In this document: positions 41,199 to 50,203 of the stretch, in pieces
How positions within the stretch are numbered: position 1 is the first letter of the stretch
How the letters are laid out: each line of letters opens with the position of its first letter
Assembly (NCBI RefSeq): GCF_016598475.1
Contig: NZ_JAEMUX010000007.1
Span: 62,001 to 126,000 of the forward strand
Direction of reading: 5' to 3'
From: Streptomyces adelaidensis
Lineage (GTDB): Bacteria; Actinomycetota; Actinomycetes; Streptomycetales; Streptomycetaceae
Length of the DNA: 64,000 bases
Translations under genes and position numbers: made by a program
Notes under the pieces: generated by a model
The model's input: only the letters and a program-made list of their open reading frames with translations
The model's database searches: none
What the model was told of the DNA's origin: nothing

Positions 41199-42031
41199 TG
41201 ACGACACTGGGGGTGGGGAGCGCCCGAGGGGCGCGCAGTTCGCTGACGGAGGGCGCGGCCCGCGCCGGGCTCACCGCACGCGGTGTGATCTATCTGCTGG
41301 TCGGGGCGCTGGCCCTGCAGATCACCTTCGGCGGGAGCGGGCAGGAGGCTGACCGGCAGGGCGCGCTGGAGGAGATAGCCGAGAGGCCGCTGGGCTCCGT
41401 CCTGCTGTGGGCCCTCGGCATCGGCGTCGTGGGCATGGCGCTGTGGCGGCTCTCGGAGGCCGTGTTCGGCGCGGCGGGCCCCGAGGGCCGCAAGTGGACC
41501 AAGAGGCTCGCGTCCGCCGCGCGCTTCGTCTTCTACGCCTTCGTCGCCTACTCGGTGCTGACCTTCGCGGCGGGCGAGGGCGGCGGTGGAAACGGCGGCG
41601 GCGGGGGTTCCAGCGACGAGCAGTCCCGGGACGTGACGGCCCGGGCCCTCGAACTCCCCGGCGGGCGGTGGCTCGTGGGCGCGGCGGGCGTCGCCGTGAT
41701 CGTCGCCGGCGGGTGGATCGGCGTACGGGCCCTGATGCGCTCGTACCACAAGCACCTTCGGCTCGGGGAGATGTCCCGCCGGACGCGCCGGGTCGTCGAT
41801 GTGACCGGTGTGGTCGGCGGGGTGGCGCGCGGCCTGGTGTTCGCCATGGCCGGCGTCTTCGCCGTCCGTGCCGCGATCGAGTACGAGGCGGACAGGGCCA
41901 AGGGCCTCGACGACACCCTCCGCTCCTTCGCCGACGCCCCGGCGGGCCCGGCCCTGCTGGCGTGCGTCGCGGCCGGACTAGTCCTCTTCGGGCTGTTCTC
42001 CTTCGCCATGGCGCGCCGGCGCCGGGTGTGA
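41198..42031 (+). CDS. DUF1206 integral membrane protein
   Basis: A 277-residue membrane protein with about six transmembrane helices arranged as three repeats of two. Each repeat starts near a GARAG/LTARGVIYLLVG-like stretch: the first near 22-43, the second beginning around residue 107, and the third around 200 (RGLVFAMAGVFAVRAA). A glycine-rich loop (GGGGNGGGGGSS) lies near 130. This is DUF1206, a family of unknown function that often neighbours stress genes in actinobacteria. Translation is coupled to the upstream hypothetical gene. Confidence 0.88.
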   Translation: MTTLGVGSARGARSSLTEGAARAGLTARGVIYLLVGALALQITFGGSGQEADRQGALEEIAERPLGSVLLWALGIGVVGMALWRLSEAVFGAAGPEGRKWTKRLASAARFVFYAFVAYSVLTFAAGEGGGGNGGGGGSSDEQSRDVTARALELPGGRWLVGAAGVAVIVAGGWIGVRALMRSYHKHLRLGEMSRRTRRVVDVTGVVGGVARGLVFAMAGVFAVRAAIEYEADRAKGLDDTLRSFADAPAGPALLACVAAGLVLFGLFSFAMARRRRV

Positions 42032-42102
42032 GGCTCCGCGTTCCGCACGGCGGGCGGTTCCGGCCGGGGGCCCGTCCGGGCCCGGAATTCGCTGGCACTC
42101 GC

Positions 42103-43815
42103 TTACGGGAACAGTCGGTCGAGGAAGGTGTTCCCGTACACCCGGTGCGGATCGAGCCGGTCCAGGATCTCCGTCGCTCCGTCCCATCCCGGCCCCTCGC
42201 CGTCGTCGAAGGACTCCGGTACGACGGTGCCGAGGACCTCCTCGTCGCTCCAGGCGGCCTCGTCGGTGTAGCCCCAGCCCTTGGACCACTCGACGCGGGT
42301 GAGGGCGTGCTCGCCGTCGTACGTCGTGAGCAGGAACCGCTCCAGCTCGCGGAAGAACGCCTCGGCGTCGGGTGTCCCCGGCAGCGTCAGCACGTCCAGC
42401 CACACGGCGGTGTCCCACTCCGGCCGGTCGGCGCGCGGTCGCAGCGCCGACAGCAGCGGGGCGCGGGCGCCGGCCAGTCCGACGTCCGCCGGGTCGTCGA
42501 AACCGGACACCCGGATCTCGACCGAGCCGTTGACGGGGAAGCGCCCCCGGGCGGCGTACGCGGTGAGCCGCTCCCGGTAGAACGCGGCGAACTCGCAGAC
42601 CACGCGCTGCACCTGGTCCCGTGAGGTGAGCACCGCGTACCCGTTCGCCGTCACTCGCAGGGTCGTCGGCTTCAGATACAGCAGCGTGTTCTTCGACGGC
42701 CCCCAGATGTCCGCCGACAGCGTCGTCGCCAGCCCCAGCGAGGCCACGCCCGCCTGCGTGTTGCCCAGCACCGGGGCCAGATACCAGGCGCCCTCGGACG
42801 CGATCCGCCCGACGAGATCCGCCACCACCGTCGGCACATTGTCCGAGAAGGGATAGTTGTACGGCGAGGTCACGCGCCGGGAGGTGAGCGGGCGGGTCGG
42901 CTCGACACTCCACACCTTGAACCAGGGGAACTCGGTGAACGCGAACCAGATCGCCTCCAGGCGCCCCGCCTCGTCCAGGAAGCTCTCGAACGTACGCCCT
43001 GTACTGCCGGGCGCGGCGAACAGCTCCCCGGCGGGGATGTCGGTCCGGCTCAGGCACCGCAGATTCGTGTTCGCCCCCACCCGCAGCACGAACTCGGTGA
43101 CCAGCGCCCGTCCGACATGGGTGAGCAGCGCGGCACCGTCGGCGTCGTCCCGCCGATATGTCCGCAGGACGTACGCGTCGCTGTCGGCGTCCCACACCAC
43201 GGCCGTCAGCGACAGCACGAGATTGCTGAGCGAGCCGTAGGTGTGACCGGGCAGCCGGGTCTCCCCTTCTGCCGGTACGGCCGTGCCGTGGGCGTCGACG
43301 GCCAGGGCGCCGCCGATCGAGAGATCGCCGGGCGCCGGGCAGGCCGTCACGCCGAGCCCGTGGCCCTCCAGGAAGGTGAGCAGGCCCTCAAGGGTGGCAC
43401 CGGAACCCACCCGGACGGCGGCGGGGCCGGTGGATTCGAGCGCCGTGCCGGTGAGGTGCGTCGTGGTGTCGACCAGCAGCACCGGCGCGCCGGCGTCGGT
43501 GCCGGGGGTGACGGTCAGTGGCGACCAGCCGTGGGAGAGGCCGCGCGCCCGGACCGTCCAGCCCTGCCGCCGGGCCCAATTCACCACCGCCACCACCTGG
43601 TCCGCGTCGGCGGGCGCGCACGCCCACAGCCCGGACGCGGTGATCTCCCCGCCCCAGTTGCGGTACGCCGACCGGTACAGCTCGACGTCCGCCGGGAAAC
43701 CGGGCAGCTCGGCCGCGGCGGCGGCCGGATCCTGGCGGACGAACTGCGGTGTGAGGGCGAGCGCGGCGGCGCCCAGGAGGAGACCCCGGCGGGACATTTC
43801 TGAAGAGTCGGTCAC
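42103..43815 (-). CDS. Tat-exported FAD oxidase, cholesterol-oxidase type II-like
   Basis: A 570-residue exported flavoprotein of the VAO family. The N terminus has a twin-arginine-type signal (MSRRGLLLGAAALAL at about 7-21). The FAD_binding_4 domain includes RARGLSHGWSPL with His95 in the position where family members attach FAD covalently. The C-terminal region (from about 240 on) resembles the substrate-binding domain of the Brevibacterium-type (class II) cholesterol oxidase, including AWYLAPVLGNTQ. Substrate is probably a sterol or similar alcohol, but other VAO oxidases cannot be excluded. The start is GTG 43815 or ATG 43797; neither has a good ribosome-binding site. Confidence 0.8.
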   Translation of the reverse strand: MTDSSEMSRRGLLLGAAALALTPQFVRQDPAAAAAELPGFPADVELYRSAYRNWGGEITASGLWACAPADADQVVAVVNWARRQGWTVRARGLSHGWSPLTVTPGTDAGAPVLLVDTTTHLTGTALESTGPAAVRVGSGATLEGLLTFLEGHGLGVTACPAPGDLSIGGALAVDAHGTAVPAEGETRLPGHTYGSLSNLVLSLTAVVWDADSDAYVLRTYRRDDADGAALLTHVGRALVTEFVLRVGANTNLRCLSRTDIPAGELFAAPGSTGRTFESFLDEAGRLEAIWFAFTEFPWFKVWSVEPTRPLTSRRVTSPYNYPFSDNVPTVVADLVGRIASEGAWYLAPVLGNTQAGVASLGLATTLSADIWGPSKNTLLYLKPTTLRVTANGYAVLTSRDQVQRVVCEFAAFYRERLTAYAARGRFPVNGSVEIRVSGFDDPADVGLAGARAPLLSALRPRADRPEWDTAVWLDVLTLPGTPDAEAFFRELERFLLTTYDGEHALTRVEWSKGWGYTDEAAWSDEEVLGTVVPESFDDGEGPGWDGATEILDRLDPHRVYGNTFLDRLFP

Positions 43816-43965
43816 CGCAGCCACGCTAGGCCGCAGATTGACACAAGTGACCGATCCGCCAACCGGATTCACTCGTGCGAGTGAAGTGTCGGGTGTGCCC
43901 GCTTGGTCGTTCGGGCCGCGGCGCCATCCAGGGAAGGGGACATCGACCGAAGCCGGGAGAACACC

Positions 43966-44487
43966 GTGACCGAGGGGTACGACAGCCGGGACGGGGACCC
44001 GCGGGACGACCGGAACCGGAACCGGGGCCGCGACGAGACCGAGGAGGAGCGCGCCGACCGCCGCTGGGGCGAGCTCATCCAGGAGGTACGGGTCGCCCAG
44101 ACCGGGGTGCAGATCCTCTTCGGCTTCCTGCTCACCGTCGTCTTCACCCCGCGCTACGAGCAGCTGCCGCAGACCGAGAAGACCATCTACATCGTCACCG
44201 TCGTCCTGGGCGCCGCCGCCACCGGCGCCCTGATCGGCCCTGTCTCCTTCCACCGGATCGTCGCCGGCCGCCGCATCAAACCCGCCGCCGTGTACTGGGC
44301 GAGTCGGCTCACCGTCGTCGGCCTGATCCTGCTCCTCGCGACCATGACCGCGGCGCTGCTGTTGATCCTGCGGGTCGCCACCCACGACGAATACGTCCCC
44401 TGGCTGGTCGGCTCTGTGCTCGTCTGGTACCTGCTCTGCTGGTTCGCGCTGCCGGCGTGGATCCGCCGCCGTCACCACACCGAGTGA
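43966..44487 (+). CDS. DUF6328-like four-helix membrane protein
   Basis: A 173-residue membrane protein. The N terminus is highly charged (GYDSRDGDPRDDRNRNRGRDE, a run of D, R and N) and cytoplasmic, then about four helices follow, the first near 54-75 (QILFGFLLTVVF) and the last near 150-165. The body with EVRVAQTGVQILFGFLLTVVFTPRYEQLP matches the actinobacterial DUF6328 family. Function unknown. GTG at 43966 has GGGAG seven bases upstream. It is divergent from the cholesterol-oxidase-like gene and upstream of the amidohydrolase gene. Confidence 0.8.
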   Translation: MTEGYDSRDGDPRDDRNRNRGRDETEEERADRRWGELIQEVRVAQTGVQILFGFLLTVVFTPRYEQLPQTEKTIYIVTVVLGAAATGALIGPVSFHRIVAGRRIKPAAVYWASRLTVVGLILLLATMTAALLLILRVATHDEYVPWLVGSVLVWYLLCWFALPAWIRRRHHTE

Positions 44488-44579
44488 TCCGGGGCGCCGT
44501 CACGCAGGGGAGTGACACCGCCGATGGCGTGAATGGCGGTGTTGCCCCTGGGCCCCGTGGTGCGCCAGCGTGCCGTGTC

Positions 44580-47500
44580 ATGGACCGTGACCAGAGTCGC
44601 TCCACCCCGCCCCTGACCCGCCGTCAACTCCTGGCCGCCACCGGGGCCGTCGCGGTCCTCGGCACCGCCGGCACCGCCGCGCCCGCCACCGCCCGGCCCC
44701 GGACGACCGGCACCGGCCTCTCCCTCACTTTCACCCGGGCCACCAACGGCTCGGCGACCCTCGCACCCGCCGGCGACACCCTGATCGCCGAGATCCAGAG
44801 CGGCCTGTGGTCCCTGCCCCGCACCGGCGGCAAGGCCGTCCCCCTCACCCCGGCCGGCCTCGAACCCAACCGGCCCACGTACGCCCCGGACGGCGCCCTC
44901 ATCGCGTTCTGCGCGTACCAGGGCGGCGGCTTCCACCTGTGGACCATGCGCCCCGACGGTTCCGACCTGCGCCGGCGCACCGACGGCCCCTGGGACGACC
45001 GGGGACCGGCCTGGTCGCCCGACGGCACCCGGCTCGCCTTCGGCTCCGAACGCGGCGGCGACCCCGTCACGGGCGGCCCGTACCGCATCCACGTCCTGGA
45101 CCTGAGCACCGGCGACCTCACCCGCGTCACCGGCCTGTCCGGGCAGGACGGCCCCCTCCAGGACGGCGCGTGGGAGGACTTCGACCCCACCTGGTCACCG
45201 GACGGCGACCGACTGCTGTTCGTGCGCGCCAAGGCCGTCATCTCGGGCGGCACGCCGTCCGTCGAGTCCAGGACCGTCGCCGCCGTGGCCGCCGACGGCA
45301 CCGGCCCGGTGACCGTCGAGCACACCGAGACCGCGGCCGCCCAGGTCATGACCCCCGTTCTCGCGCCCGACGGCCGCCGCCTCGCCTACCTGCGCACCAC
45401 CGCTTCCCCCAACGCCTCCTGCACCCTCGTCGTCGACGGCGAGCCCGTCCCGGTCGACGGAGACCTCGCGCCCGTACCACCCCGCTGGACCGCCGACGGG
45501 CGACTCCTGCTGACGCTCGACGGCCGGTTCACCCTCGTCCGCCCCGAGGACCCCGCCGAACCCGAGGCCATCCCCTTCGAGGGCGTGCTCCCCGTGGACC
45601 GGCCCCGCTACCGGATCAAGGAGTACGACCTCGGAGAGGCGCGCGTACGGCCCGTGCGGGGCATCCACCTGCCCGCGCTCTCGCCCGACGGCCGGAGCAT
45701 CGCCTTCGCCGCGCTCAACTCGCTCTGGCTGGCCGGGACTTCGGGCGGCCGCCCGCCCAAGAGACTGCGCGAGTCACCGCCCACCCGCTACCTCCTCGCG
45801 CCCGCCTGGGCACCCGACGGCAGGTCCCTCGTCTACGCCGACGACCGTGACGGCCTCCTCGGCGTGTACCGGCACGATCTCGCCACCGGCGAGGAGACCG
45901 CCCTCGCCACCGGCGGCCGTGTCATGCCCGCCCTCTCGCCCGACGGGAGGCGCCTGGCCGCCCTCGACCTGACCGGACGGCTCGTCGTACGCGACCTGGA
46001 GAGCGGCGAGGACCACGTCCTCGCGACACCGCTCGGCGGGGGCGGCATCCCCGGCAGGCCGAGCTGGTCGCCCGACGGACGGTATCTCGCCCTGTGCGAT
46101 CGCAACCGGCTGAGTGCCCGCTTCCGGGAGGGCTACAACCTCGTCCGGATCATCGACGCCACCACGGGCGCCGACCGGCTGCACGCGGTCGCGCCCCACA
46201 CCTCGATCGCCGACCGGTACGACTCCGGTCCCGTCTGGTCGCCCGACGGCCGCTGGCTGGCCGTGATCGTCGAGTCGGCCCTCTGCCTGCTGTCCGTCAC
46301 CCCCGACGGCACCCCCCGAGGCGAGCTCCGCACCCTCACCACCGAACCCGCCGACCACCCCACCTGGTCCGGCGACTCCAAGACCCTCCTCTACCAGTCC
46401 GGCACCCGCCTGCGCCTCATCGACGTCTCCGGCGACCACGCCCGCACCGTCCGCGTGCCGCTCGACCGCACCCGGCCCACCCCCGCCGACACCGTCGTCC
46501 ACGCCGGACGCCTGTGGGACGGCACCGGCGAGACGGTACGCGACGACGTCGACATCCTCGTACGCGCCGGCCGCATCACCGCCGTCGAACCCCACCGGGC
46601 CAACCGCCGGGCCGCCCTCCACCGCCTCGACGCCTCCGCCCGGACCGTCATCCCGGGCCTGTGGGACACCCACACCCACCCCTGGCACAGCACCTACGGC
46701 AGCCGCCAGGCCACCGGACAGCTCACCTACGGCGTCACCACCGCCGTCTCCCTCGGCGGCTTCGCCTACGAACAGGTCCGCATCCGCGAGGAGGTGAACG
46801 CCGGCCGGCTCGCCGGACCCCGGCTGCTCACCACCGGCGAACTCCTCGACGGCTCGCGCGTCGCGTACAGCATGGGACGCGCCCACCGGACGAGGGCGGG
46901 ACTGCGGCGCACCCTGGAGCGCGGCGCGGCACTCGACTGGGATTTCGTCAAAACCTATGTGAGAGCGCCCGGTTGGGTGATGAGCGAGGCCGCGCACTTC
47001 GCCCACGAACGGCTCGGCGTACGCACCGGCGGCCACCTCCTCTCACCCGGAGTACAGCTCGGCCAGGACCTGACGACCCACCTCCAGGCCACCCAGCGCG
47101 CCGAGTTCGGACACGCCATCACCGCCACCGGGCGGGCCTACGAGGACGTGCTGGAGATCTACAGCGCCCAAGGCGTCGACTTCTCCCTCATCGCCACCCC
47201 CTTCACCGCCGCGCCCCTCCTCGGCGCCGACCCGTCCCTCGCCGACGACCCGCGCGTGAGCGTCGTGATGCCCCCGTGGGACGCCGCCCTGGTACAGCAG
47301 TCCGCGGGCGTCCCGCCGACCCCCGCCCAGCTCGCCGCGCTGCGCACGGAGACCGACATCTACCGGCGGATCCTCGCCGCCGGCGGTACCGTCGCCCTCG
47401 GCACCGACCAGCCGCTCGGCCCCGTCGGCCTCTTCCTCCATCTCGCGCTGCGCGCCCTGCACGAGGGCGGACTCAGCCCCGCCCAGACCCTGCGCACCGC

Positions 47501-47783
47501 GACCGTCCTCCCGGCCCGGCTCTTCGGCCTCGACGACGACCTCGGCACGGTCGAGACGGGCAGGCTCGCCGACCTGACCGTCATCGACGGCGACCCCTTC
47601 ACGGACTTCACCGACCTCGTCCGCACGGTGTCGGTCCTGAGAGGCGGAGTCCCTTACGAGACCGAGGAGTTGGTGGCCGCGTACCAGCCCACCGCCCGGC
47701 GCGCGAAGGCCGCCGAGACACGGGACGACTGGCTGGAGATCGGGCGGGCGATGCGACGGGACGGGTGCTGCGGCGACCACTGA
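44580..47783 (+). CDS. Tat-exported TolB/WD40-type propeller fused to an amidohydrolase
   Basis: A 1067-residue exported fusion. A twin-arginine signal (TRRQLLAATG near 13-22) is followed by a beta-propeller region (about 45-640) of repeated WSPDG and SPDGR units (TolB/PD40 type). An amidohydrolase-superfamily domain follows (about 640-1045) with PGLWDTHTHPW as the metal-binding HxH motif and later conserved His and Asp positions. Similar 'amidohydrolase family, PD40 repeat' proteins are known in actinobacteria and metabolise cyclic amides or dipeptides. The start has no good ribosome-binding site. A terminator hairpin follows. Confidence 0.88.
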   Translation: MDRDQSRSTPPLTRRQLLAATGAVAVLGTAGTAAPATARPRTTGTGLSLTFTRATNGSATLAPAGDTLIAEIQSGLWSLPRTGGKAVPLTPAGLEPNRPTYAPDGALIAFCAYQGGGFHLWTMRPDGSDLRRRTDGPWDDRGPAWSPDGTRLAFGSERGGDPVTGGPYRIHVLDLSTGDLTRVTGLSGQDGPLQDGAWEDFDPTWSPDGDRLLFVRAKAVISGGTPSVESRTVAAVAADGTGPVTVEHTETAAAQVMTPVLAPDGRRLAYLRTTASPNASCTLVVDGEPVPVDGDLAPVPPRWTADGRLLLTLDGRFTLVRPEDPAEPEAIPFEGVLPVDRPRYRIKEYDLGEARVRPVRGIHLPALSPDGRSIAFAALNSLWLAGTSGGRPPKRLRESPPTRYLLAPAWAPDGRSLVYADDRDGLLGVYRHDLATGEETALATGGRVMPALSPDGRRLAALDLTGRLVVRDLESGEDHVLATPLGGGGIPGRPSWSPDGRYLALCDRNRLSARFREGYNLVRIIDATTGADRLHAVAPHTSIADRYDSGPVWSPDGRWLAVIVESALCLLSVTPDGTPRGELRTLTTEPADHPTWSGDSKTLLYQSGTRLRLIDVSGDHARTVRVPLDRTRPTPADTVVHAGRLWDGTGETVRDDVDILVRAGRITAVEPHRANRRAALHRLDASARTVIPGLWDTHTHPWHSTYGSRQATGQLTYGVTTAVSLGGFAYEQVRIREEVNAGRLAGPRLLTTGELLDGSRVAYSMGRAHRTRAGLRRTLERGAALDWDFVKTYVRAPGWVMSEAAHFAHERLGVRTGGHLLSPGVQLGQDLTTHLQATQRAEFGHAITATGRAYEDVLEIYSAQGVDFSLIATPFTAAPLLGADPSLADDPRVSVVMPPWDAALVQQSAGVPPTPAQLAALRTETDIYRRILAAGGTVALGTDQPLGPVGLFLHLALRALHEGGLSPAQTLRTATVLPARLFGLDDDLGTVETGRLADLTVIDGDPFTDFTDLVRTVSVLRGGVPYETEELVAAYQPTARRAKAAETRDDWLEIGRAMRRDGCCGDH

Positions 47784-47790
47784 GAGGCTT

Positions 47791-47822
47791 GGGCCGGGCG
47801 TACGGTTCGCCGCGCCCGGCCC
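47791..47822. terminator. Hairpin between convergent amidohydrolase and PobA genes
   Basis: Arms GGGCCGGGCG (47791-47800) and CGCCCGGCCC (47813-47822) are perfect complements around a 12-base loop. The hairpin starts seven bases after the amidohydrolase stop and ends eleven bases before the PobA gene end, so it likely serves both directions. Confidence 0.85.
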
Positions 47823-47832
47823 GTCCTGGTCG

Positions 47833-49050
47833 CTAGTGGTCGGTGTCCTTGCCGATGAACAGCTCCGCGAAGGTCGACGCGGCGGCGGGGGAGCCGAGGA
47901 CGCGGCGCAGCCGGGCGGTCGCCGCGCCCGCCCGGAACGCGTCGCCCGACGACGGCCCGTGCAGCAGCTCCGCCAGCCACTGCGAGAACTCCTGGTAGTG
48001 CCACACCCGGCGCAGACAGGCCTCCGAGTATCCCCGCAGCCCACTGTCGTCACCCTTGCCGAGGTACGCGATCAGCGCGTCCGCGAGGAGCAGCGAGTCG
48101 TGCAGCGCGAGGTTCATGCCCTTCGCGGCGATCGGCGCGACCAGGTGGGCCGCGTCGCCCGCGAGATACAGCCGGCCGTACGTCATCGGCTCGACGACGT
48201 AGTTGTGCATGTCGAGCACCCGCTTCTCGACCAACGGGCCCTCCGTGAGCGGCCGGGTGCCCGGCACCGTCAGCCGGGCGTGCAACTCCGACCACACCCG
48301 CTCGTCCGGCCAGTTCGCCGGGTCGTCACCGGCCGGGACCTCCAGGTAGTAGCGGGTGACCTCGGGGCTGCGCGCCATGTGCCCGGCGAAACCCCGGGGA
48401 TGTACACCGAGGATGACGCAGTCCGACGACGGCGGCGCCTCGGCGAGCAGCGCCAGCCAGCCGACCCCGTGGTCGTGCCGGGCGACCGTGGCGTGCTCCG
48501 CCGGCAGCGCGCTCCGCGTGACACCCCGCGCGCCGTCGCAGCCCGCGACGAACTCGCAGTGGATGAGCCGCCGTTCACCGGTCGCCGGATCCGTGTACGA
48601 CACCGAGGGCCGCTCGCTGTCGACGTCGTGCAGCTGCACATCACGTACGCCGAAACGGATGTCGCCGCCCCGGACGTCCGCGTACTCCCGCACCAGGTCG
48701 GTCACGAGCAGCGGCTGCGGATAGACGAAGTGATGATGCCCCGTGATCTCCGTGTACGGGAACCGCTGTCGCTCACCGCCGAAACGGAACTCGAACTCCG
48801 TGTGCGTCGGCGCCTGTTCCGCGATCCGGCCGGCGAGCCCGCGCCGCTCCAGCGCCCGCACCGCCCACTCCTCCAGGAACCCGGCGCGCGGCCGCCGCTC
48901 GATGAACTCCCGGCTCTCCGTCTCCAGCACCACACAGTCCACGGCGGCGGCCCGCAGGATGTTGCCGACGGTCAGCCCGGCGGGGCCCGCGCCGACGATG
49001 ACGACGGGGGCGCGTTCGGGGGACGTGGGGGTGGGGGTGGGGGTGGTCAT
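47833..49050 (-). CDS. pobA: 4-hydroxybenzoate 3-monooxygenase
   Basis: A 405-residue class A FAD monooxygenase of the p-hydroxybenzoate hydroxylase type that makes protocatechuate. The FAD motif is GAGPAG near residue 20-25. ERRPRAGFLEEW contains the family RAG(V/F)LE motif, and YLAGDAAHLVAPIAAKGMNLALHD is the second FAD fingerprint with the conserved GDAAH. A CDGARG motif lies near 170. The N terminus is a TPTPTPTSP tract from a run of GTGGGG-type repeats on the minus strand, with the ATG at 49050. No protocatechuate pathway genes are adjacent. The overall resemblance to PobA is strong. Confidence 0.85.
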   Translation of the reverse strand: MTTPTPTPTSPERAPVVIVGAGPAGLTVGNILRAAAVDCVVLETESREFIERRPRAGFLEEWAVRALERRGLAGRIAEQAPTHTEFEFRFGGERQRFPYTEITGHHHFVYPQPLLVTDLVREYADVRGGDIRFGVRDVQLHDVDSERPSVSYTDPATGERRLIHCEFVAGCDGARGVTRSALPAEHATVARHDHGVGWLALLAEAPPSSDCVILGVHPRGFAGHMARSPEVTRYYLEVPAGDDPANWPDERVWSELHARLTVPGTRPLTEGPLVEKRVLDMHNYVVEPMTYGRLYLAGDAAHLVAPIAAKGMNLALHDSLLLADALIAYLGKGDDSGLRGYSEACLRRVWHYQEFSQWLAELLHGPSSGDAFRAGAATARLRRVLGSPAAASTFAELFIGKDTDH

Positions 49051-49098
49051 TCGAACATTATGCCGGTCGGCGCGTGCGGACCGTCGGCGTCATTCCGG

Positions 49099-50067
49099 CT
49101 ACAGGCCGAATCGCCGGGCCCACTCCGTGATGTCCGCCGTGGTCGTGTTGCCCCCGCACACCACGAGCCCCAGCCGGGCTCCGTCTCCGACCCGCTCCAG
49201 CACCTGCCGGGCCGCCGGCAGCAGGCATCCGGCGGCGGGCTCCGCCCACAGCTTGGCGTGCTCTGCGAGGTCGAGGACGCCCCGTACCGCTTCGGCGTCC
49301 GGGACCACGAGGACGTCCTCGACGAGGGCGGCCACATGGTCGTAGGTGAGCTGCGAGGCGGAGGGGGCACTGAGTGTGGTGACGACGGAGGAGAGGGGGA
49401 CCGTCACGGGGCCGCCCGCCGCCAGTGCCTCCGCCATGGCTGTGGCGCCCACCGTCTCCACGCCCCAGACGCGGACCTGCGGGCGCAGCGCCTTGAAGGC
49501 GGTGGCCACGCCGGCGATGAGGCCACCGCCGCCGATGCTGACGAGCACGTCGGTGAGGGAGTCGGCGTTTTCGGCGTCCTCGGAGAACTCCAGGCCCACG
49601 GTGCCCTGGCCGGCGATCACCAGCGGGTCGTCGAACGGATGGACGAGGGTGAGGCCCTCCGCGCGCAGTCGCTCGGTGAGCGCGAACGCCTCGGCCATGC
49701 CGTCGGTGAGGCGCAGCGAGGCGCCGCTCGCCTCGACGAGGTCGGCGGCCCGCTTCGGGGCGGTGCGGGACATCACCACCGTCGCCTTGATGTGCAGTGC
49801 GGCCGCCATGTGTGCCAGGGCGATGCCGTGGTTGCCGCCGCTGACGGCGACGACGCCTGCGGCGCGCTCCGCGTCCGTCAGCGTCAGCAGCTTCGCGGTC
49901 GCGCCGCGGGCCTTGAACGAGCCGGTCCGTTGCAGTAGCTCCAGCTTGGTCGTGACCGGGGCGCCGAGCAGCGTCTCCAGCCCTGGGCTCCGCACGGTCG
50001 GCGTCCGTACGACGTACCCGGCGACCCTCTCGGCCGCCTCCCGGATCTCAGAGATCCCGATCAACAC
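49099..50067 (-). CDS. Threonine/serine dehydratase-like PLP enzyme
   Basis: A 322-residue fold-type II PLP enzyme of the threonine dehydratase/serine racemase family. The PLP lysine is in the motif GSFKARGA (about residue 50-57). SGGNHGIALA binds the PLP phosphate region, and VSIGGGGLIAGVATA is the glycine-rich phosphate loop. There is no C-terminal ACT regulatory domain, so it is the catabolic-type form. Likely activity is L-threonine or L-serine deamination. The start is GTG 50067 or TTG 50064, with GGAGG close upstream. It is transcribed toward the PobA gene with about 48 bases between. Confidence 0.88.
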   Translation of the reverse strand: MLIGISEIREAAERVAGYVVRTPTVRSPGLETLLGAPVTTKLELLQRTGSFKARGATAKLLTLTDAERAAGVVAVSGGNHGIALAHMAAALHIKATVVMSRTAPKRAADLVEASGASLRLTDGMAEAFALTERLRAEGLTLVHPFDDPLVIAGQGTVGLEFSEDAENADSLTDVLVSIGGGGLIAGVATAFKALRPQVRVWGVETVGATAMAEALAAGGPVTVPLSSVVTTLSAPSASQLTYDHVAALVEDVLVVPDAEAVRGVLDLAEHAKLWAEPAAGCLLPAARQVLERVGDGARLGLVVCGGNTTTADITEWARRFGL

Positions 50068-50123
50068 ACCCTCCTCGCACCATGGGTTTTCGCCCCCGCC
50101 GCCCCTACCCGTCCCATCCCGTA

Positions 50124-50190
50124 CCGGAGGGGCTAATTCAGCCCCTCCGGCGTTTGAGGAGCGGGGTCCGGGGCGGAGCCCCGGGGGTGG
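50124..50190. repeat. Streptomyces-type GC-rich extragenic repeat / terminator
   Basis: A perfect 11-bp stem, CCGGAGGGGCT (50124-50134) and AGCCCCTCCGG (50140-50150), is followed by CGTTTGAGGAGCGGGG and then a second GC hairpin around GGGGTCC and GGAGCCCC (50163-50182). Elements with a CCGGCGTTTGAGGA core are recurrent in Streptomyces intergenic DNA. It lies between the threonine dehydratase start region and the end of the sensor kinase gene, so it may also terminate transcripts. Confidence 0.75.
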
Positions 50191-50203
50191 GGCCGGTGGC
50201 GGG

